A DNA stretch of 30,947 bases from a bacterium (GTDB taxonomy: Bacteria > Electryoneota > Electryoneia > Electryoneales > Electryoneaceae), in the NCBI GenBank assembly GCA_028278125.1, contig JANQEY010000266.1:1-30947 (forward strand), given 5' to 3'. Position numbers and translations under genes: made by a program. Under the pieces are notes generated by a model, which saw only the letters and a program-made list of their open reading frames with translations, was not told the DNA's origin and made no database searches. Each line of letters begins with the position of its first letter. Positions within the stretch are counted from its first letter, which is position 1. Shown here piece after piece: positions 1 to 8,676 of the stretch.

Positions 1-132
1 GTAATTGTTGATGGTAAGGCCTATCGTCAATATCTCAACCCGGGTGAAAAACCCGAAGCATTTTTCGCCGTTGACGGTAGTAATTTAGTTGCCCGTGAAT
101 ATTGTAATCTTCACGGACTTTGGAAAGCATAA
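1..132 (+). CDS. Superoxide reductase (desulfoferrodoxin/neelaredoxin family), C-terminal 43 residues only
   Basis: The window opens inside this gene; frame 1 is open from base 1 to the TAA at 130-132. Superoxide reductases reduce superoxide to hydrogen peroxide at a mononuclear iron bound by four His and one Cys. The visible tail carries the family's final signature: a beta-strand pair with the VDGKxYRxYLxPGEKPEA pattern, then the [10 protein letters not shown] ending, in which Cys35 and His38 of the visible piece match the last two iron ligands. The N-terminal part, which would show whether it has a desulforedoxin iron domain, lies outside the window. The next gene is a rubrerythrin-like protein, the usual partner for removing the peroxide produced. 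The family call is firm; the subtype is unknown. Confidence 0.88.
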   Translation, partial: VIVDGKAYRQYLNPGEKPEAFFAVDGSNLVAREYCNLHGLWKA

Positions 133-149
133 ACAAGTATAATTTATTT

Positions 150-176
150 GATGGCGGTTGATTCTCAGCCGCCATC
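150..176 (+). promoter_or_regulatory. Intercistronic hairpin between superoxide reductase and rubrerythrin genes
   Basis: GATGGCGGTTG (150-160) pairs with CAGCCGCCATC (166-176) around a 5-base loop, with one T-G wobble, so it forms best as RNA. No T-run follows, which argues against an intrinsic terminator. It sits 20 bases before the GGGGG Shine-Dalgarno of the next gene. It may protect or process a two-gene mRNA; that role is inference. Confidence 0.5.
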
Positions 177-209
177 CTCACAAACCTGATTTTCACGGGG
201 GAAAATCGA

Positions 210-698
210 ATGAGTAGCAATTTTAACGCTGATGAAATTCTTGAGATGGCCGTAAAAATTGAACAGAACGGTCAATTGTATTACTCGAAGGCTGCCGAAC
301 TGGTTGAAGATTCAAATGTAAAAAAACTTCTCAACGACCTTTCAATGTGGGAAGTTCAGCATGAAAAAACTTTCAACGCCATGCGGGCAAAATTTGCAGC
401 ACAGCAGGATTTCGCCGCAGCGTTTGATCTTGATTCGGAAGCAGCCCGGTACCTGCAGGCAATAGCTGATGGGAAGGTTTTCAGCACTAAAAAGATGGAT
501 GATGAACTTGCGGGTATCACACCCGAACCCAAACCAATTCTTGAACGCGCCATTCAGCGCGAAAAGGACGCGATTGTATTTTTCGTTGCGATGAAAGAAA
601 TGGTTAACGATCCTGAAGGAAGGGATGACGTTGAAAAGATCATCCAGGAAGAATATAGCCATATACGTTATTTAACCGATAAAATAGCTGTTTTTTAA
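210..698 (+). CDS. Rubrerythrin-like ferritin-family di-iron protein (no rubredoxin domain)
   Basis: 162 residues forming one four-helix ferritin-like domain. The di-iron ligand pattern is visible: Glu18 in helix 1, Glu48-x-x-His51 (WEVQHE), Glu118 (REKDA) and Glu148-x-x-His151 (EEYSH). This is the two-ExxH layout of the rubrerythrin / COG1633 group. The C-terminal rubredoxin domain of classical rubrerythrins is absent. Family members act as peroxidases or iron-handling proteins in the cytoplasm of anaerobes. It follows a superoxide reductase by 77 bases on the same strand, so the pair plausibly converts superoxide to peroxide and then to water. The ATG at 210 has GGGGG at 197-201 as ribosome binding site. 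The electron donor is not visible here. Its exact role, peroxidase or iron storage, is open. Confidence 0.85.
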   Translation: MSSNFNADEILEMAVKIEQNGQLYYSKAAELVEDSNVKKLLNDLSMWEVQHEKTFNAMRAKFAAQQDFAAAFDLDSEAARYLQAIADGKVFSTKKMDDELAGITPEPKPILERAIQREKDAIVFFVAMKEMVNDPEGRDDVEKIIQEEYSHIRYLTDKIAVF

Positions 699-970
699 GA
701 ACAAGATTTACCTTTTTATGTTTGATTAAATAACAGATTCTATTAACTGTGATAGGATCTGAAGTTGAAAGTGATTGGGGACGACCACTTCATGGTACTG
801 AAAGTTTAGCTGATTTAGTAGTTACATATTTAAATCAGTTCCAAATTAAACCTATCCTCCCATCCAGATTTCTGCCCGGGTGGAACAGGTCACGCCTGAA
901 GATGGTTTCCCCTTACTAAACAGAACATGTAGTTTCTCGTTTCTAATAACAAACTCTGAGAATTGGGACA
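699..970 (+). promoter_or_regulatory. 272-base non-coding leader upstream of sucA with possible RNA structure
   Basis: No convincing ORF. Three inverted repeats are visible: 735-743 with 752-760 (9 bp, one wobble), CTGATTTA 810-817 with TAAATCAG 831-838, and a compact three-way-junction-like fold in which CCATC 860-864 pairs with GATGG 901-905, enclosing CAG/CTG (865-874) and CAGG/CCTG (886-898). None is followed by a T-run. No clear sigma-70 -35/-10 pair was found. The region must hold the rubrerythrin gene end and the sucA promoter; a regulatory RNA is only a possibility. Confidence 0.35.
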
Positions 971-3790
971 GTGGCGATAAAATTCAACACTAAGGAAGAT
1001 ACAAGCAAGGTCAAAGGTAATGGCTTCAACACGCCGGTAACCGGAATGAATGCCGGGTATGTTGAATCATTATACGATCAATGGCTGGAATCACCGGATT
1101 CTGTTGATGAATCCTGGCAGTATTTCTTCAGCGGATTTGATATGGCCATGTGCCCGCGAACTTGTGTCGCCGCTGATCAGGCAGATGCGCAATCGAGAGT
1201 AGCCAGCTTGATCTACGCCTACAGAAGCCAGGGGCATCTGATTGCTCAGAATAATCCGTTGTGGGACAACCCGATTAATCACCCTGACCTTGATCTGGAA
1301 ACGTATAATTTTACAGAGAACGATCTTACAAGGGTGTTTGATACCGGTCATCTCTACGGACCAAAAAGAGCATCTCTTGGTGACGTGATACAATTCCTGA
1401 AAAAGACCTATTGCGGCAGTATTGGTGTTCAATACACGCATATTGAGGATAAATCTATCAGGCGTTGGCTCCAATCGGTCATGGAACCTGTAAAAAACAG
1501 CCCGAATTACAGCAGTGATATCAAGCATGATATCCTGGAGAGATTAATTGACGCTGAAGTGTTAGAGAAATTTATCCAGTCACGGTACCCCGGGCAAAAA
1601 AGATTCTCACTTGAGGGTGCAGAGACTTTAATCCCTGCCGTTCATGCCATAGCTGAAATTGCACCGGACCTTGGAATTGAAGAGGTAGTGATTGGGATGG
1701 CACACAGGGGTCGCCTCAATATACTGGCCAATATCCTGGATAAACCCTACACGCAGATTTTCTCAGAATTTGAAGGAAATTTCCTCCCTGAATCCATCGG
1801 CGGTGATGGTGATGTGAAGTACCATAAAGGATTTTCCTCGATCCACGAACAGCATTATGGAGGCGATAAAAAAATCCGCCTGAGCCTTGCTGCAAATCCA
1901 AGTCATCTTGAAGCGGTAAATCCTGTAGTGGAAGGTAAAACCAGGGCAAAACAACGCCAGTATGGTGATACTGAGAACAGGAAAAAAGTTATCCCTCTCC
2001 TTATTCACGGCGATGCCGCATTTACTGGTCAGGGACTTGTTGCCGAAACACTGAATCTTTCGCAGTTGGAAGGATATAAAACCGGTGGTACGATCCATTT
2101 TATTATTAATAACCAGATTGGATTTACTACTGATCCCGAAGAATCGAGGACTTCATATTATTGCACCGACATCGCTAAGAGTATCCAGGCACCGATTTTC
2201 CACGTTAATGGTGACGATCCCGAAGCCGTTGTATATGCGGTGGAAACTGCCCTCAAGTTCCGCCAGGAATTCGGGATGGATGTTGTCGTAGATATGCTGT
2301 GCTACCGTCGGCATGGGCATAACGAGAGCGATGAACCACGGTTTACTCAACCGCAGTTGTATAAAAAGATTAAAGACCATCCACCTGTGCGAACGCTATA
2401 TATGCGGCAACTAATCAGCGAAGGATTCTTCGGTGAGGAAGAGGAGAAAAAAATTGCCAAAGAATTCCAAACAAGGCTCCAGAAACAGCTTGATATAACA
2501 AAGTCAGTTCAACCGGAACTTGAATCAGGTTCGTATGATAAATATTGGGACGGTTTAACAGAACCATATTCCGATAAGCCTGTCAAAACCGGGGTGACAA
2601 GGAAAATTCTTGTATCAGTAGGCAATGCGATGACTACGATACCTGATGGATTCATATTAAATCCCAAGATAGCCCGGAAACTACCCGATGTGAAAAAATC
2701 TATCGAAAAGAATAGTGATATTGATTGGGCAACCGCTGAGCATTTAGCCTTCGGTTCATTGCTCGAAGAAGGTTCACCGATCAGGTTGAGCGGGCAGGAC
2801 AGTAAACGGGGAACTTTTTCACAACGTCATGTCGCTTGGCGGGATATGGAAACTCACCGGGAATACATTCCGTTAAACAATGTTTCTGAGAAACAGGCTA
2901 ATCTATGTGCATATAACAGTCCGTTGTCTGAAGCGGCAGTGCTGGGATTTGAATACGGTTACTCTCTGTCAGAGCCAAGAATGTTAATAATATGGGAAGC
3001 ACAGTTTGGTGATTTTGCCAATGGAGCACAACCCATCATTGACCAGTTTATCACATCTTCAGACTCAAAATGGCAGAGAACAAGCGGCCTCGTGCTGCTT
3101 CTCCCCCACGGTTATGAGGGGCAGGGTCCGGAACACTCCAATGCATACCTGGACAGGTATCTTGCAGCATGCGCTGAGAAAAATATACAAGTCTGTAATC
3201 TCACAACACCTGCCCAGTACTTCCATGTTCTGCGAAGGCAAATGATTCAGCCCTTCAGGAAACCGTTAATCATCATGTCTCCCAAAAGTATGCTGAGACA
3301 TAAAATGGCTGTTTCGCCTGTTGATAACCTGGTTACGGGGCGCTTTGAAGAAATACTTGATGATAACAAGAGTTATCTCAAGGCGAAAAGGCTGGTTCTC
3401 TGTTCGGGTAAGATTTACTGGGATCTGCTGGCAAAAAGAACTGAAGCGAAAAGAAAGAACACAGCTATCATCAGGATCGAGCAGCTCTATCCATTATTCA
3501 GTGATAAATTGAATACTATTGTATCTAATTATAAGAATATTGATGAAATAGTCTGGGTACAGGAAGAGTCTAAAAATAGGGGCGCCTGGTCATATTTATT
3601 TCCCAGGTTAAGGAAGATATTTGAGAATAAAACAATACGTTACATCGGACGCTCTTATTCAGCCAGTCCGGCAACGGGTTCATTAAAGAGACACAACGAG
3701 GAACAGAGCTTTATCGTTGACGCTGCCATTTTCGGTGAACCAACTGAATTCGACATCACTCCACGAACAGAAAGTGAATTATCGCAATGA
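971..3790 (+). CDS. sucA: 2-oxoglutarate dehydrogenase E1 component
   Basis: 939 residues, the usual length for the family. E1 is the thiamine-diphosphate enzyme that decarboxylates 2-oxoglutarate in the TCA cycle and passes the succinyl group to the E2 lipoyl arm. The N-terminus has the E2/E3-contacting segment typical of OGDH (YVESLYDQWLESPDSVDESW). Further in are the MAHRGRLN block, the ThDP/Mg site starting at Gly347-Asp348 and running to Asn380-Asn381 (NNQIGF), the RGTFSQRH block, and the HGYEGQGPEHSNAY loop near residue 713. The start is GTG at 971; the only nearby purine run is GGGA, close to the start, so the ribosome site is weak. Its TGA overlaps the start of sucB (ATGA, 3787-3790), giving translational coupling with its own E2. 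No truncation is seen. Confidence 0.96.
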   Translation: MAIKFNTKEDTSKVKGNGFNTPVTGMNAGYVESLYDQWLESPDSVDESWQYFFSGFDMAMCPRTCVAADQADAQSRVASLIYAYRSQGHLIAQNNPLWDNPINHPDLDLETYNFTENDLTRVFDTGHLYGPKRASLGDVIQFLKKTYCGSIGVQYTHIEDKSIRRWLQSVMEPVKNSPNYSSDIKHDILERLIDAEVLEKFIQSRYPGQKRFSLEGAETLIPAVHAIAEIAPDLGIEEVVIGMAHRGRLNILANILDKPYTQIFSEFEGNFLPESIGGDGDVKYHKGFSSIHEQHYGGDKKIRLSLAANPSHLEAVNPVVEGKTRAKQRQYGDTENRKKVIPLLIHGDAAFTGQGLVAETLNLSQLEGYKTGGTIHFIINNQIGFTTDPEESRTSYYCTDIAKSIQAPIFHVNGDDPEAVVYAVETALKFRQEFGMDVVVDMLCYRRHGHNESDEPRFTQPQLYKKIKDHPPVRTLYMRQLISEGFFGEEEEKKIAKEFQTRLQKQLDITKSVQPELESGSYDKYWDGLTEPYSDKPVKTGVTRKILVSVGNAMTTIPDGFILNPKIARKLPDVKKSIEKNSDIDWATAEHLAFGSLLEEGSPIRLSGQDSKRGTFSQRHVAWRDMETHREYIPLNNVSEKQANLCAYNSPLSEAAVLGFEYGYSLSEPRMLIIWEAQFGDFANGAQPIIDQFITSSDSKWQRTSGLVLLLPHGYEGQGPEHSNAYLDRYLAACAEKNIQVCNLTTPAQYFHVLRRQMIQPFRKPLIIMSPKSMLRHKMAVSPVDNLVTGRFEEILDDNKSYLKAKRLVLCSGKIYWDLLAKRTEAKRKNTAIIRIEQLYPLFSDKLNTIVSNYKNIDEIVWVQEESKNRGAWSYLFPRLRKIFENKTIRYIGRSYSASPATGSLKRHNEEQSFIVDAAIFGEPTEFDITPRTESELSQ

Positions 3791-5103
3791 TCGTTGACAT
3801 CAAAGTACCTGAAGTTGGTGAATCTATCACAGAAGGATTTCTCCTAGAATGGAAAAAAGGAGATGGTGAGACTGTTGCTGTTGATGATGACCTGTTCGAG
3901 CTGGAAACCGATAAGATCACCATGACTATCCAGGCCGAAAACAGCGGAAAACTGAAGATTAATGTTCCAGCTGGATCAAATATAGAGATCGGTCAAGTAG
4001 TTGGTTCTATAGATACTGAATTTAAACCGGAAGAATCCGTTGAGATCAAGGAAGAAACTGAGTCAATTGAAAAGGAACCTGATATCCCGGAACCAGCAAT
4101 CAGTCCAACCGCCGGGATGGAACAGGTGAAGGCAAAGCTTGAAGATAACAGTAATCTTGAACTCTTTTCCCCTTCAGCAAGACGTATCGTATTCGAACAT
4201 GATCTTGATCCATCGGCAATCAAAGGAACTGGTAAGGGAGGACGTGTACTCAAGGAAGATGTTTTAAACGTTGTTGAAAACGACAAATCATCTGATGAAT
4301 CGATCTCTGTAAAAATTCGACCACCAAAGATTGAATTGAAAGAAGATAAAAAGGAAGTAAAACAAGTTGTCCAGCCGGTAGATGTCCCGGAATCCGGTGA
4401 AAGGCAAGTACGTAAACCGATGACCCGCCTGCGTCAGCGTATCGCTGAAAGACTTGTTCAAGCTCAGCAGAACGCAGCGATATTGACAACTTTTAACGAA
4501 GTTGATATGAGTTCGGTTATAGAAATGCGGAAAAGGCATCAAGACGCTTTCCTAAATAAATATGGCGTTAAACTGGGTTTTATGTCATTCTTTGTCAAAG
4601 CATCGATTGAAGCTTTGAAAAAGGTTCCAATGATGAACGCCCAGATTGACGGCAACGATATAATCGAAAATAAGTTCTATGATATAGGGCTTGCAGTCAG
4701 TACAGAACAGGGACTTGTGGTTCCGGTAGTCCGGGACGCTGACAAACTCAGTTTTGGCGAGATCGAACAGGTAATCATGGATCTCGGCCAGCGCGCAAGG
4801 GACCGTAAACTGAGCCTTGATGAACTCCAGGGGGGAACATTTACTATTTCAAATGGCGGGATTTTCGGCTCAATGTTATCAACTCCCATCCTGAATCCAC
4901 CACAAAGTGGAATCCTGGGAATGCATGCAATTAAAAAACGTGCTGTAGTTCTCGAACCTGATGATCGGATTGAAGTCAGGCCGATGATGTACCTGGCGGT
5001 TTCATATGATCACAGGATTATCGACGGTGCCGAATCGGTGACTTTCTTGAAACATATTAAAGATTGCATCGAAAATCCTGAAAGAATCATGCTCAACATA
5101 TAG
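3787..5103 (+). CDS. sucB: 2-oxoglutarate dehydrogenase E2, dihydrolipoyllysine succinyltransferase
   Basis: 438 residues with the standard E2 order. A single N-terminal lipoyl domain has the lipoylated lysine at Lys43 (ETDKIT). A charged, Glu/Lys/Pro-rich linker follows, then a peripheral-subunit-binding domain (about 125-160, SPSARRIV...GTGKGGRVLKEDV). The catalytic domain has the HxxxD motif at His409-Asp413 (YDHRIIDG). E2 accepts the succinyl group from E1 and transfers it to CoA. The DHRIIDGAE ending and the ETDKI(T/V) lipoyl site are typical of succinyl- rather than acetyltransferases, and the gene overlaps sucA by four bases. No E3 gene follows directly, so it presumably uses the lpd at 8677. 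Confidence 0.95.
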   Translation: MIVDIKVPEVGESITEGFLLEWKKGDGETVAVDDDLFELETDKITMTIQAENSGKLKINVPAGSNIEIGQVVGSIDTEFKPEESVEIKEETESIEKEPDIPEPAISPTAGMEQVKAKLEDNSNLELFSPSARRIVFEHDLDPSAIKGTGKGGRVLKEDVLNVVENDKSSDESISVKIRPPKIELKEDKKEVKQVVQPVDVPESGERQVRKPMTRLRQRIAERLVQAQQNAAILTTFNEVDMSSVIEMRKRHQDAFLNKYGVKLGFMSFFVKASIEALKKVPMMNAQIDGNDIIENKFYDIGLAVSTEQGLVVPVVRDADKLSFGEIEQVIMDLGQRARDRKLSLDELQGGTFTISNGGIFGSMLSTPILNPPQSGILGMHAIKKRAVVLEPDDRIEVRPMMYLAVSYDHRIIDGAESVTFLKHIKDCIENPERIMLNI

Positions 5104-5112
5104 AATAAATGG

Positions 5113-5141
5113 TTGACAAATCGATCAATTTGTGATATTTA
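5113..5141 (+). promoter_or_regulatory. Sigma-70-like promoter upstream of pdhA
   Basis: A perfect -35 hexamer TTGACA (5113-5118) is followed after 17 bases by TATTTA (5136-5141), four of six matches to TATAAT. It lies in the 109-base gap after sucB and would start an mRNA roughly 65 bases before pdhA. This would give the pyruvate dehydrogenase genes a start independent of sucAB. Predicted by eye only. Confidence 0.5.
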
Positions 5142-5212
5142 TACAAAAATAGTTAGGAACTCCTATCAAGTTCATGCATCTAAGAGATAAAGTTTAACAT
5201 AAGGATATTAAA

Positions 5213-6304
5213 ATGCCACTAAAAACAATTGATAATTTTGAGGTTCAATATCTACAGATTTTGGATGAAAATGGAAAACTGGATAAAAATCTCGAACCGG
5301 ATATAAGCAAAGAAGATCTCCTGAAGCTTTACAGGGCAATGGTTTTGTCACGTGAAGCAGACTCCAGGATGTTAAAACTCCAACGTCAGGGTCGTCTGGG
5401 TACGTTACCTGCGTGTATGGGACAGGAAGCTTCTTTCTGCGCCCCTACCCTTGCGATCCGTGACACCGACTGGTTTATAGGTGCTTACCGTGAACTGGGT
5501 GGACGGTTGATGAGAGGTGACACACTTGTAAACACAATGTTGACTTACAATGGATGGGAAGAAGGAAGCCACAATCAAAATAGCTCACGCACAATGCCTG
5601 TTTCCATTGTACTCGCTTCACAATTGCCACATGCAGTTGGACTCGCTTATGGATCCCGGATGCAGGGTGAAAAAGATACTGTTGTCCTGGCTTTCTTTGG
5701 TGATGGTTCCACTTCAGAAGGTGATTTCCATGAAGCTTTAAATTTTGCAAGCGTCTGGAAAGCACCGGTGGTGTTTGTATGCCAGAATAACCAGTATGCT
5801 ATCTCTACCCCTCGCCACAAGCAGATGATTACCGACACAATCGCGCAGAAAGCTATCGCTTACGGTATTCCGGGCATTAAAGTCGATGGAAATGATCCAT
5901 TGGCTGTTTATAAAGCAACGACGGAAGCAATCTCGAGGGCACGTGCAGGTGAAGGGCCGACATTGATCGAGAACTTCACTTACCGGATGATGATGCATAC
6001 GACGGCGGATGATCCTACACGTTACCGTGAAGATGCTGAAGTTGAAGAATGGGCGAAAAAAGATCCACTGATTCGTTTTAAAAAATACCTTACCAGCAAA
6101 AAACTCTGGAACGCCAAAAAGCAGGAAGCTTTGGATGCTGAGATTAAAGCTGAAATCGAAGCTGCAGTAAAAGAATTTGAATCAATAGATGGATTCGCGC
6201 CGGATGATCATTTTAAATATGTGTACAGTGAAATTCCTGAAAGGCTTGAGGAACAACGTCAGGAATTCCTTGAAAATATAAAGAAGGATTCTGAAAATGC
6301 CTAA
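5213..6304 (+). CDS. pdhA: Pyruvate dehydrogenase E1 component, alpha subunit
   Basis: 363 residues, the normal size of the alpha subunit of heterotetrameric alpha2beta2 E1 enzymes. It binds ThDP and decarboxylates the 2-oxoacid. The ThDP/Mg motif runs from Gly163-Asp164-Gly165 (GDGSTSEGDFHEALN) to Asn192-Asn193 (QNNQYAIS). The later TYRMMMHTTADDPTRYR segment, with its DDPTRYR, resembles Bacillus-type pyruvate dehydrogenases more than branched-chain enzymes, but family lines blur here and a branched-chain or mixed substrate range cannot be excluded. Ribosome site AAGGA lies 7 bases before the ATG. The last eight bases overlap the start of pdhB, as expected for subunits made in equal amounts. 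Confidence 0.9.
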   Translation: MPLKTIDNFEVQYLQILDENGKLDKNLEPDISKEDLLKLYRAMVLSREADSRMLKLQRQGRLGTLPACMGQEASFCAPTLAIRDTDWFIGAYRELGGRLMRGDTLVNTMLTYNGWEEGSHNQNSSRTMPVSIVLASQLPHAVGLAYGSRMQGEKDTVVLAFFGDGSTSEGDFHEALNFASVWKAPVVFVCQNNQYAISTPRHKQMITDTIAQKAIAYGIPGIKVDGNDPLAVYKATTEAISRARAGEGPTLIENFTYRMMMHTTADDPTRYREDAEVEEWAKKDPLIRFKKYLTSKKLWNAKKQEALDAEIKAEIEAAVKEFESIDGFAPDDHFKYVYSEIPERLEEQRQEFLENIKKDSENA

Positions 6305-7277
6305 AATAAATATGATTCAATCAATTAACCTTGCTTTGCACCAGGCGATGGAAGAGGATGACAAAGTCCTGGTTATGGGAGAAGATGTCGGGGTAAATGG
6401 TGGTGTTTTCCGTGCGACTGACGGATTGCATGCAAAATTCGGTGAGGATCGTTCGATCGATACACCCCTGGCGGAATCAGCAATTCTGGGAACAGCAATC
6501 GGGATGGCAATAACCGGTCTCAAGCCTGTGGCAGAAATGCAGTTTTCCGGGTTTTCCTACCTGATGATGCACCAGCTTGAAGGCAACGCAACTCGTATGC
6601 GTGGACGTACCAAGGGACAATTTACAGTTCCACTCGTTGTCAGGATGCCATTTGGGGCTGGAGTAAGAGCCCTGGAACATCATTCAGAGAGTAAAGAGGC
6701 ATATTACGGGCATACACCGGGTGTAAAGGTTTTAATCCCTTCTACCCCGCGTAATGCCAATGCGCTACTCCACGCTGCCATCAACGATCCCGATCCGGTG
6801 ATATTTATGGAGCCGAAACGTTCTTACAGGGCATTCAAAGAAGAGGTACCTGAAACGCCGGATGAGATTAAAATCGGCAAGGCACAGATTCTCCAGAAAG
6901 GGAAAGACCTTACAGTAGTTTCCTGGGGCGCGATGATGCGGGACACTCAGCAGGTAGTTGAACAGCTTCAATCTGAATCGGGAATTAGCGTTGAATTGAT
7001 CGATCTACTTACAATTTCCCCGCTTGACGCACCTACTATCACTGAATCGGTTAAAAAAACCGGCAGATGTGTTGTTGTCCAGGAGGCACACAGGTCATTC
7101 GGTCCTGCTTCAGAAATTATCGCGGAGATTAATGACCGTGCTTTGATGTACCTGGAAGCCCCGGTAAAACGTGTAACAATGTATGATACAACGATGCCAC
7201 TGTTCGGCCGTGAATTGATGTACATGCCTACAAAGGGACAAATTCAAAGGGCGATACAGGAAACCCTGGATTTTTAG
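6297..7277 (+). CDS. pdhB: Pyruvate dehydrogenase E1 component, beta subunit
   Basis: 326 residues, standard for the E1 beta subunit. Visible landmarks are the N-terminal MGEDVGVNGGVFRAT segment, the cofactor-proximal FGAGVRALEHHSES stretch, the SxPRNANALL region and the transketolase C-terminal domain with VVVQEAHRSFGPASEI. The beta subunit completes the ThDP pocket together with PdhA. It starts inside the pdhA coding end (ATGCCTAA, 6297-6304) and ends directly on the ribosome site of the E2 gene: the TAG stop is part of an AGGAGG sequence at 7276-7281. Tight packing of alpha, beta and E2 indicates one transcript. Confidence 0.94.
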   Translation: MPKINMIQSINLALHQAMEEDDKVLVMGEDVGVNGGVFRATDGLHAKFGEDRSIDTPLAESAILGTAIGMAITGLKPVAEMQFSGFSYLMMHQLEGNATRMRGRTKGQFTVPLVVRMPFGAGVRALEHHSESKEAYYGHTPGVKVLIPSTPRNANALLHAAINDPDPVIFMEPKRSYRAFKEEVPETPDEIKIGKAQILQKGKDLTVVSWGAMMRDTQQVVEQLQSESGISVELIDLLTISPLDAPTITESVKKTGRCVVVQEAHRSFGPASEIIAEINDRALMYLEAPVKRVTMYDTTMPLFGRELMYMPTKGQIQRAIQETLDF

Positions 7278-7286
7278 GAGGCTGAA

Positions 7287-8609
7287 GTGAACGAATTTAA
7301 ACTTCCTGACCTTGGAGAAGGTATTCACGAGGGTGAATTACTGAAATGGTATGTCGAGGTCGGCGATGAAATAAAAGAAGACGATCCGCTCTGTGACGTG
7401 GAAACTGATAAAGCAGCTGTAACAATACCATCACCATTTACAGGTAGGGTTTCAGTTCTAAATGGAAATATTGGTGATACACTCAATGTCGGTGATGTCA
7501 TAGCTGTTATCGGCGACGGTGCGGCTCCAGCTGTAGAAACCAAAAAAGAAGTACCTGAATCCAAACCTGCAGAAGAAGCCAAGGTTGCAGAGATTAAAAC
7601 CCATGTTCCGCTGAAAGCACCGGAAAAGGTTGAGATAAAGGTAGATGGTCCGATTGCTGCAGCTCCGGCAACACGTAAGCTTGCCCGTGAGATGGGTATT
7701 GATATCAAGCAGGTTCCGGGAACGGGTCCCGGCGGAAGAATCACCAGGGATGATGTGGTCAATTTCTCTCAGGGTAACTTACCGCAACCAGTTAAGAGCG
7801 ATGAAGTGATTGTCCCGGCTGAGATAGAGAGCGAGATTCACGAATATACCCAGTCGCCAATCCCCTATCTCGAGGTTGTCCGTCTGCCGAACTTTGAAGA
7901 ATATGGGCCTGTTGAACGGGAACCGATCCGTTCAATCCGTCGCAAGGTGGCATTCCATACGACCTCATCGATGATTCTTGTGCCACATGTCGCGCATATG
8001 GACGAGATCGATGTAACTGAACTGGAAGAGTTCAGGCAGCAGCAGAACAGAATTCGGGCAGAATCCGGCGATGTAAAACTGACACTGATGCCCTTCATGG
8101 TTAAGACTATCGCATCATTGCTGAAAAAATATCCTGTTTTCAATTCCAGCCTTGATCCACACAGGCAGGAAATTGTTTATAAAAAATATTATAACATTGG
8201 ATTCGCGGCTGATACACCGCGCGGTCTGATAGTGCCTGTTGTCCATGATGCCGACAGGAAAAGTATTGTGGAAATTGGATCCGAAATTTACAGGCTCGCC
8301 ACAAAGGGACGCGAAGGGACGATCGAAGTTAACGAGATGAGAAATGGTACGTTCTCGATCACAAACGTCGGTCCTGTTGGAGGTACTGGTATGGTTCCGA
8401 CGATTAATTACCCTGAATCTGCAATCCTGGGGATGGGTCGTGTCCAGGAAAAACCAGTTGTTCGTGACGGCGAAATAGTTATCCGGAAAATGCTTCCCGT
8501 GACACTGTCATTCGACCATCGTGTAGCTGATGGTGTACAGGCGGCAACATTTGTAACAGAGCTTGTAAGCAGGTTATCAAACCCAAACCTGTTATTACTT
8601 GAAAATTGA
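7287..8609 (+). CDS. pdhC: Pyruvate dehydrogenase E2, dihydrolipoyllysine acetyltransferase
   Basis: 440 residues: one lipoyl domain (about 1-78) with the lipoyl lysine at Lys42 (VETDKAAV), a long Ala/Pro/Glu/Lys linker, a peripheral-subunit-binding domain (about 125-160, ATRKLAREMG...GTGPGGRITRDDV), then the CoA acyltransferase domain ending with His411-xxx-Asp415 (FDHRVADG). The ETDKA lipoyl site and DHRVADG motif match acetyl- or branched-chain acyltransferases and differ from SucB upstream. The GTG start at 7287 is supported by AGGAGG five bases before it. It transfers the acetyl group from E1 to CoA. A branched-chain E2 is the main alternative identity; the PdhA features favour pyruvate. 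Confidence 0.91.
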   Translation: MNEFKLPDLGEGIHEGELLKWYVEVGDEIKEDDPLCDVETDKAAVTIPSPFTGRVSVLNGNIGDTLNVGDVIAVIGDGAAPAVETKKEVPESKPAEEAKVAEIKTHVPLKAPEKVEIKVDGPIAAAPATRKLAREMGIDIKQVPGTGPGGRITRDDVVNFSQGNLPQPVKSDEVIVPAEIESEIHEYTQSPIPYLEVVRLPNFEEYGPVEREPIRSIRRKVAFHTTSSMILVPHVAHMDEIDVTELEEFRQQQNRIRAESGDVKLTLMPFMVKTIASLLKKYPVFNSSLDPHRQEIVYKKYYNIGFAADTPRGLIVPVVHDADRKSIVEIGSEIYRLATKGREGTIEVNEMRNGTFSITNVGPVGGTGMVPTINYPESAILGMGRVQEKPVVRDGEIVIRKMLPVTLSFDHRVADGVQAATFVTELVSRLSNPNLLLLEN

Positions 8610-8619
8610 GACGATAGAG

Positions 8620-8676
8620 ATGACTTTGAATAGTAAGACAAAACACATTAGAAGCAGGAAACCGGGGGGATTATAG
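8620..8676 (+). CDS. Possible 18-residue leader ORF abutting lpd
   Basis: ATG at 8620 opens an 18-codon frame whose TAG (8674-8676) touches the ATG of lpd at 8677. The peptide is strongly basic (about six Lys/Arg and one His) and ends in RKPGGL. A purine-rich stretch with AGAG precedes it. Its second half overlaps the lpd Shine-Dalgarno (8664-8670), so its translation could couple to lpd. The size is short enough for chance, and no family is recognised. Confidence 0.2.
   Translation: MTLNSKTKHIRSRKPGGL

Noticed and set aside
850..910. SRP RNA or cobalamin-type riboswitch before sucA
   Set aside because: The conserved loops of those RNAs are missing; only generic stems are present.
7325..7762. 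Long minus-strand ORF inside pdhC
   Set aside because: Antisense shadow of the lipoyl domain and Ala/Pro/Glu linker; the product is Ser/Thr/Pro-rich with no motif, and pdhC is certain.
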